A stretch of DNA of 53,201 nucleotides from an uncultured Bacteroidota bacterium (GTDB lineage Bacteria > Bacteroidota > Bacteroidia > JABEUT01). Where the stretch lies: NCBI GenBank assembly GCA_903916255.1, contig CAIWVW010000101.1, positions 1-53,201 on the forward strand, given 5' to 3'. The translations under genes were made by a program, and so were the position numbers. The first letter of the stretch is position 1. Every line of letters begins with the position of its first letter. This document shows, piece by piece, positions 51,970 through 53,201 of the stretch. The notes under the pieces were generated by a model that did not search any database, was not told where the DNA came from, and saw only the letters and a list, made by a program, of their open reading frames with translations.

Positions 51970-53201
51970 ATGGCAGAAAAAGAAATTATAAAATGTTCCT
52001 TTTGCGGAAAGGACAAAAAGGATGTCTTCGTAATGATTGGAGGCCTTAACGGCCATATTTGCGACCAATGTGCAGCCCAGGCCCAGCGCATTGTAGATGA
52101 GGAATTAAAGCACCGCAACGACGGCAAAAAAATACAGCTGGTAAAACCTACCGAGATAAAGAAAATGCTGGATGAACATATTATTGACCAGGACGAAGCA
52201 AAAAAGGTGATGTCGGTGGCTGTATACAACCACTATAAAAGGATATTGCAAAAAGGCATTAAGCAGGAGGCGGATGAGGTGGAACTTGAAAAGTCGAACA
52301 TTCTGCTTGTTGGCGAAACCGGAACCGGGAAAACTTTATTGGCTCAAACCATTGCCAAAATATTAAACGTGCCTTTCTGCATTGCAGATGCTACTGCTTT
52401 TACCGAGGCCGGATATGTAGGCGAAGATGTGGAAAACGTATTGGTGAGACTATTGCAGGTTGCAAACTATGATGTTGCTGCAGCTGAAAAAGGAATAGTA
52501 TTTATTGACGAAATAGATAAAATAGCCCGCAAAGAAGGCGACAGCCCCTCCATTACCCGCGATGTGGGCGGAGAAGGTGTGCAACAGGCATTACTTAAAA
52601 TGCTGGAAGGCGCAACAGTAAATGTTCCACCGCAAGGCGGACGCAAGCATCCGGAACAAAAAATGATTTCGGTAAACACTAAGGATATACTCTTCATTTG
52701 CGGAGGTGCATTTAGCGGAATAGATAAAAAGATAGCCCGCCGTGTGCAGGCCCATGCAATGGGATATGCCACCCCAACCGACCAGGAAGAAATTGACCGC
52801 GACAACCTGTTACAATATATCTCTCCGGAAGATTTACGGAGTTTTGGGCTCATACCTGAATTGATTGGCCGTATACCTGTAATAACATACCTGAACCCGT
52901 TGAGTAAAGAGAGCCTTAAATTAGTTCTTACCGACCCAAAAAATGCCCTTATAAAACAATATACCAAGCTGTTTAAAATAGATGATGTGAAGCTGGTTTG
53001 GGATAAATCGGTGTATGATTTGATTGTGGAAAAGGCAATCGAATATAAGCTGGGCGCAAGGGGGTTAAGGGCCATTTGCGAAGCTATCCTTACAGACGCC
53101 ATGTTTGAAACTCCATCAAATGATGTAAAGGAGTTGCACATTACTCTGCGTTATGCCAAAGAAAAGATGTCGCGCTCTGCCGCATTAAACAGGCTGAAAG
53201 C
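51970..53201 (+). CDS. clpX: ATP-dependent protease ATP-binding subunit ClpX, 5' part
   Basis: ClpX unfolds substrates and feeds them to ClpP. The frame is open from the ATG at 51970 to the right edge, so the 3' end is missing (about 410 codons seen). The N-terminal zinc domain has C9, C12, C31 and C34; the AAA+ domain has Walker A GETGTGKT, the pore loop GYVGEDVEN, Walker [12 protein letters not shown] and the arginine-region [12 protein letters not shown]. The ClpP-contact IGF loop region seems to read MGY instead, as in other Bacteroidota ClpX. No clpP is in view. Confidence 0.96.
   Translation, partial: MAEKEIIKCSFCGKDKKDVFVMIGGLNGHICDQCAAQAQRIVDEELKHRNDGKKIQLVKPTEIKKMLDEHIIDQDEAKKVMSVAVYNHYKRILQKGIKQEADEVELEKSNILLVGETGTGKTLLAQTIAKILNVPFCIADATAFTEAGYVGEDVENVLVRLLQVANYDVAAAEKGIVFIDEIDKIARKEGDSPSITRDVGGEGVQQALLKMLEGATVNVPPQGGRKHPEQKMISVNTKDILFICGGAFSGIDKKIARRVQAHAMGYATPTDQEEIDRDNLLQYISPEDLRSFGLIPELIGRIPVITYLNPLSKESLKLVLTDPKNALIKQYTKLFKIDDVKLVWDKSVYDLIVEKAIEYKLGARGLRAICEAILTDAMFETPSNDVKELHITLRYAKEKMSRSAALNRLK

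Noticed and set aside
52467-53141. 224-codon open frame antisense to clpX
   Set aside because: The plus strand encodes unmistakable ClpX (Walker A and B, zinc domain); the antisense frame has no motif.

Overview
The window looks like chromosomal DNA from a member of the Bacteroidota, probably near Chitinophagales or Sphingobacteriales. The evidence is a set of phylum hallmarks: type IX secretion sorting domains of both class A (end of the 9861-10343 frame) and class B (12163-14952), alternative complex III fused to a cytochrome oxidase operon, a Bacteroidetes-type putative porin, almost no Shine-Dalgarno sequences, A/T-rich leaders, and promoters of the form TTG-N18-TAnnTTTG. There is no rRNA, tRNA or CRISPR array, so genus-level placement is not possible from sequence alone.

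Layout. 1-1233: the 3' part of a PLP decarboxylase and a small lipoprotein. 1254-8378 (minus): purH followed by the cell-shape operon mreB-mreC-mreD-mrdA-rodA, tightly packed with overlapping stops and starts. 8379-15263: cell-surface genes, namely a frameshifted T9SS cargo protein, an OmpA-like lipoprotein, a PhnP-like metallo-hydrolase, a large gliding-type T9SS class B protein and tatA. 15362-19046: an MFS symporter paired with an envelope protein, a small membrane protein and a polysaccharide deacetylase. 19157-30572: one long respiratory operon, actABCDEF-coxBA. It takes electrons from quinol through multiheme cytochromes to an aa3-type oxidase and ends at a clear terminator. 30703-33443: nuoABCD, the start of complex I, which stops after nuoD.

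33444-37640 is the accessory region, wedged between nuoD and typA. It holds a small XRE regulator, a toxin-antitoxin locus reduced to an antitoxin plus the tail of its toxin, a compact A/T-rich operon of a minimal nucleotidyltransferase and a stand-alone DUF262 protein with a consensus promoter, an intact RelE-type toxin-antitoxin pair, four copies of a palindromic element, two copies of a second repeat, and a 172-bp duplication that includes the last 12 codons of typA. In the duplicated coding part all five differences are synonymous. This is the most unusual part of the window, and the nucleotidyltransferase-DUF262 pair is the best candidate for an undescribed (possibly defence) system.

37601-53201: housekeeping again, with typA, a SPOR-like envelope protein, kbl, a serine hydrolase lipoprotein, recQ, a putative porin, a lipid cassette (FAD amine oxidase-like, DUF1365, cyclopropane fatty acid synthase) bracketed by two copies of a roughly 93-bp palindromic element in opposite orientation, bcp, and clpX running off the right edge.

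A recurring theme is the intergenic DNA. Many gene junctions carry short stuttered A/T-rich words or palindromes, and in one case (serine hydrolase) such an inverted repeat encodes the lipoprotein signal peptide. All functions are inferred by reading the sequence; no database search was run.
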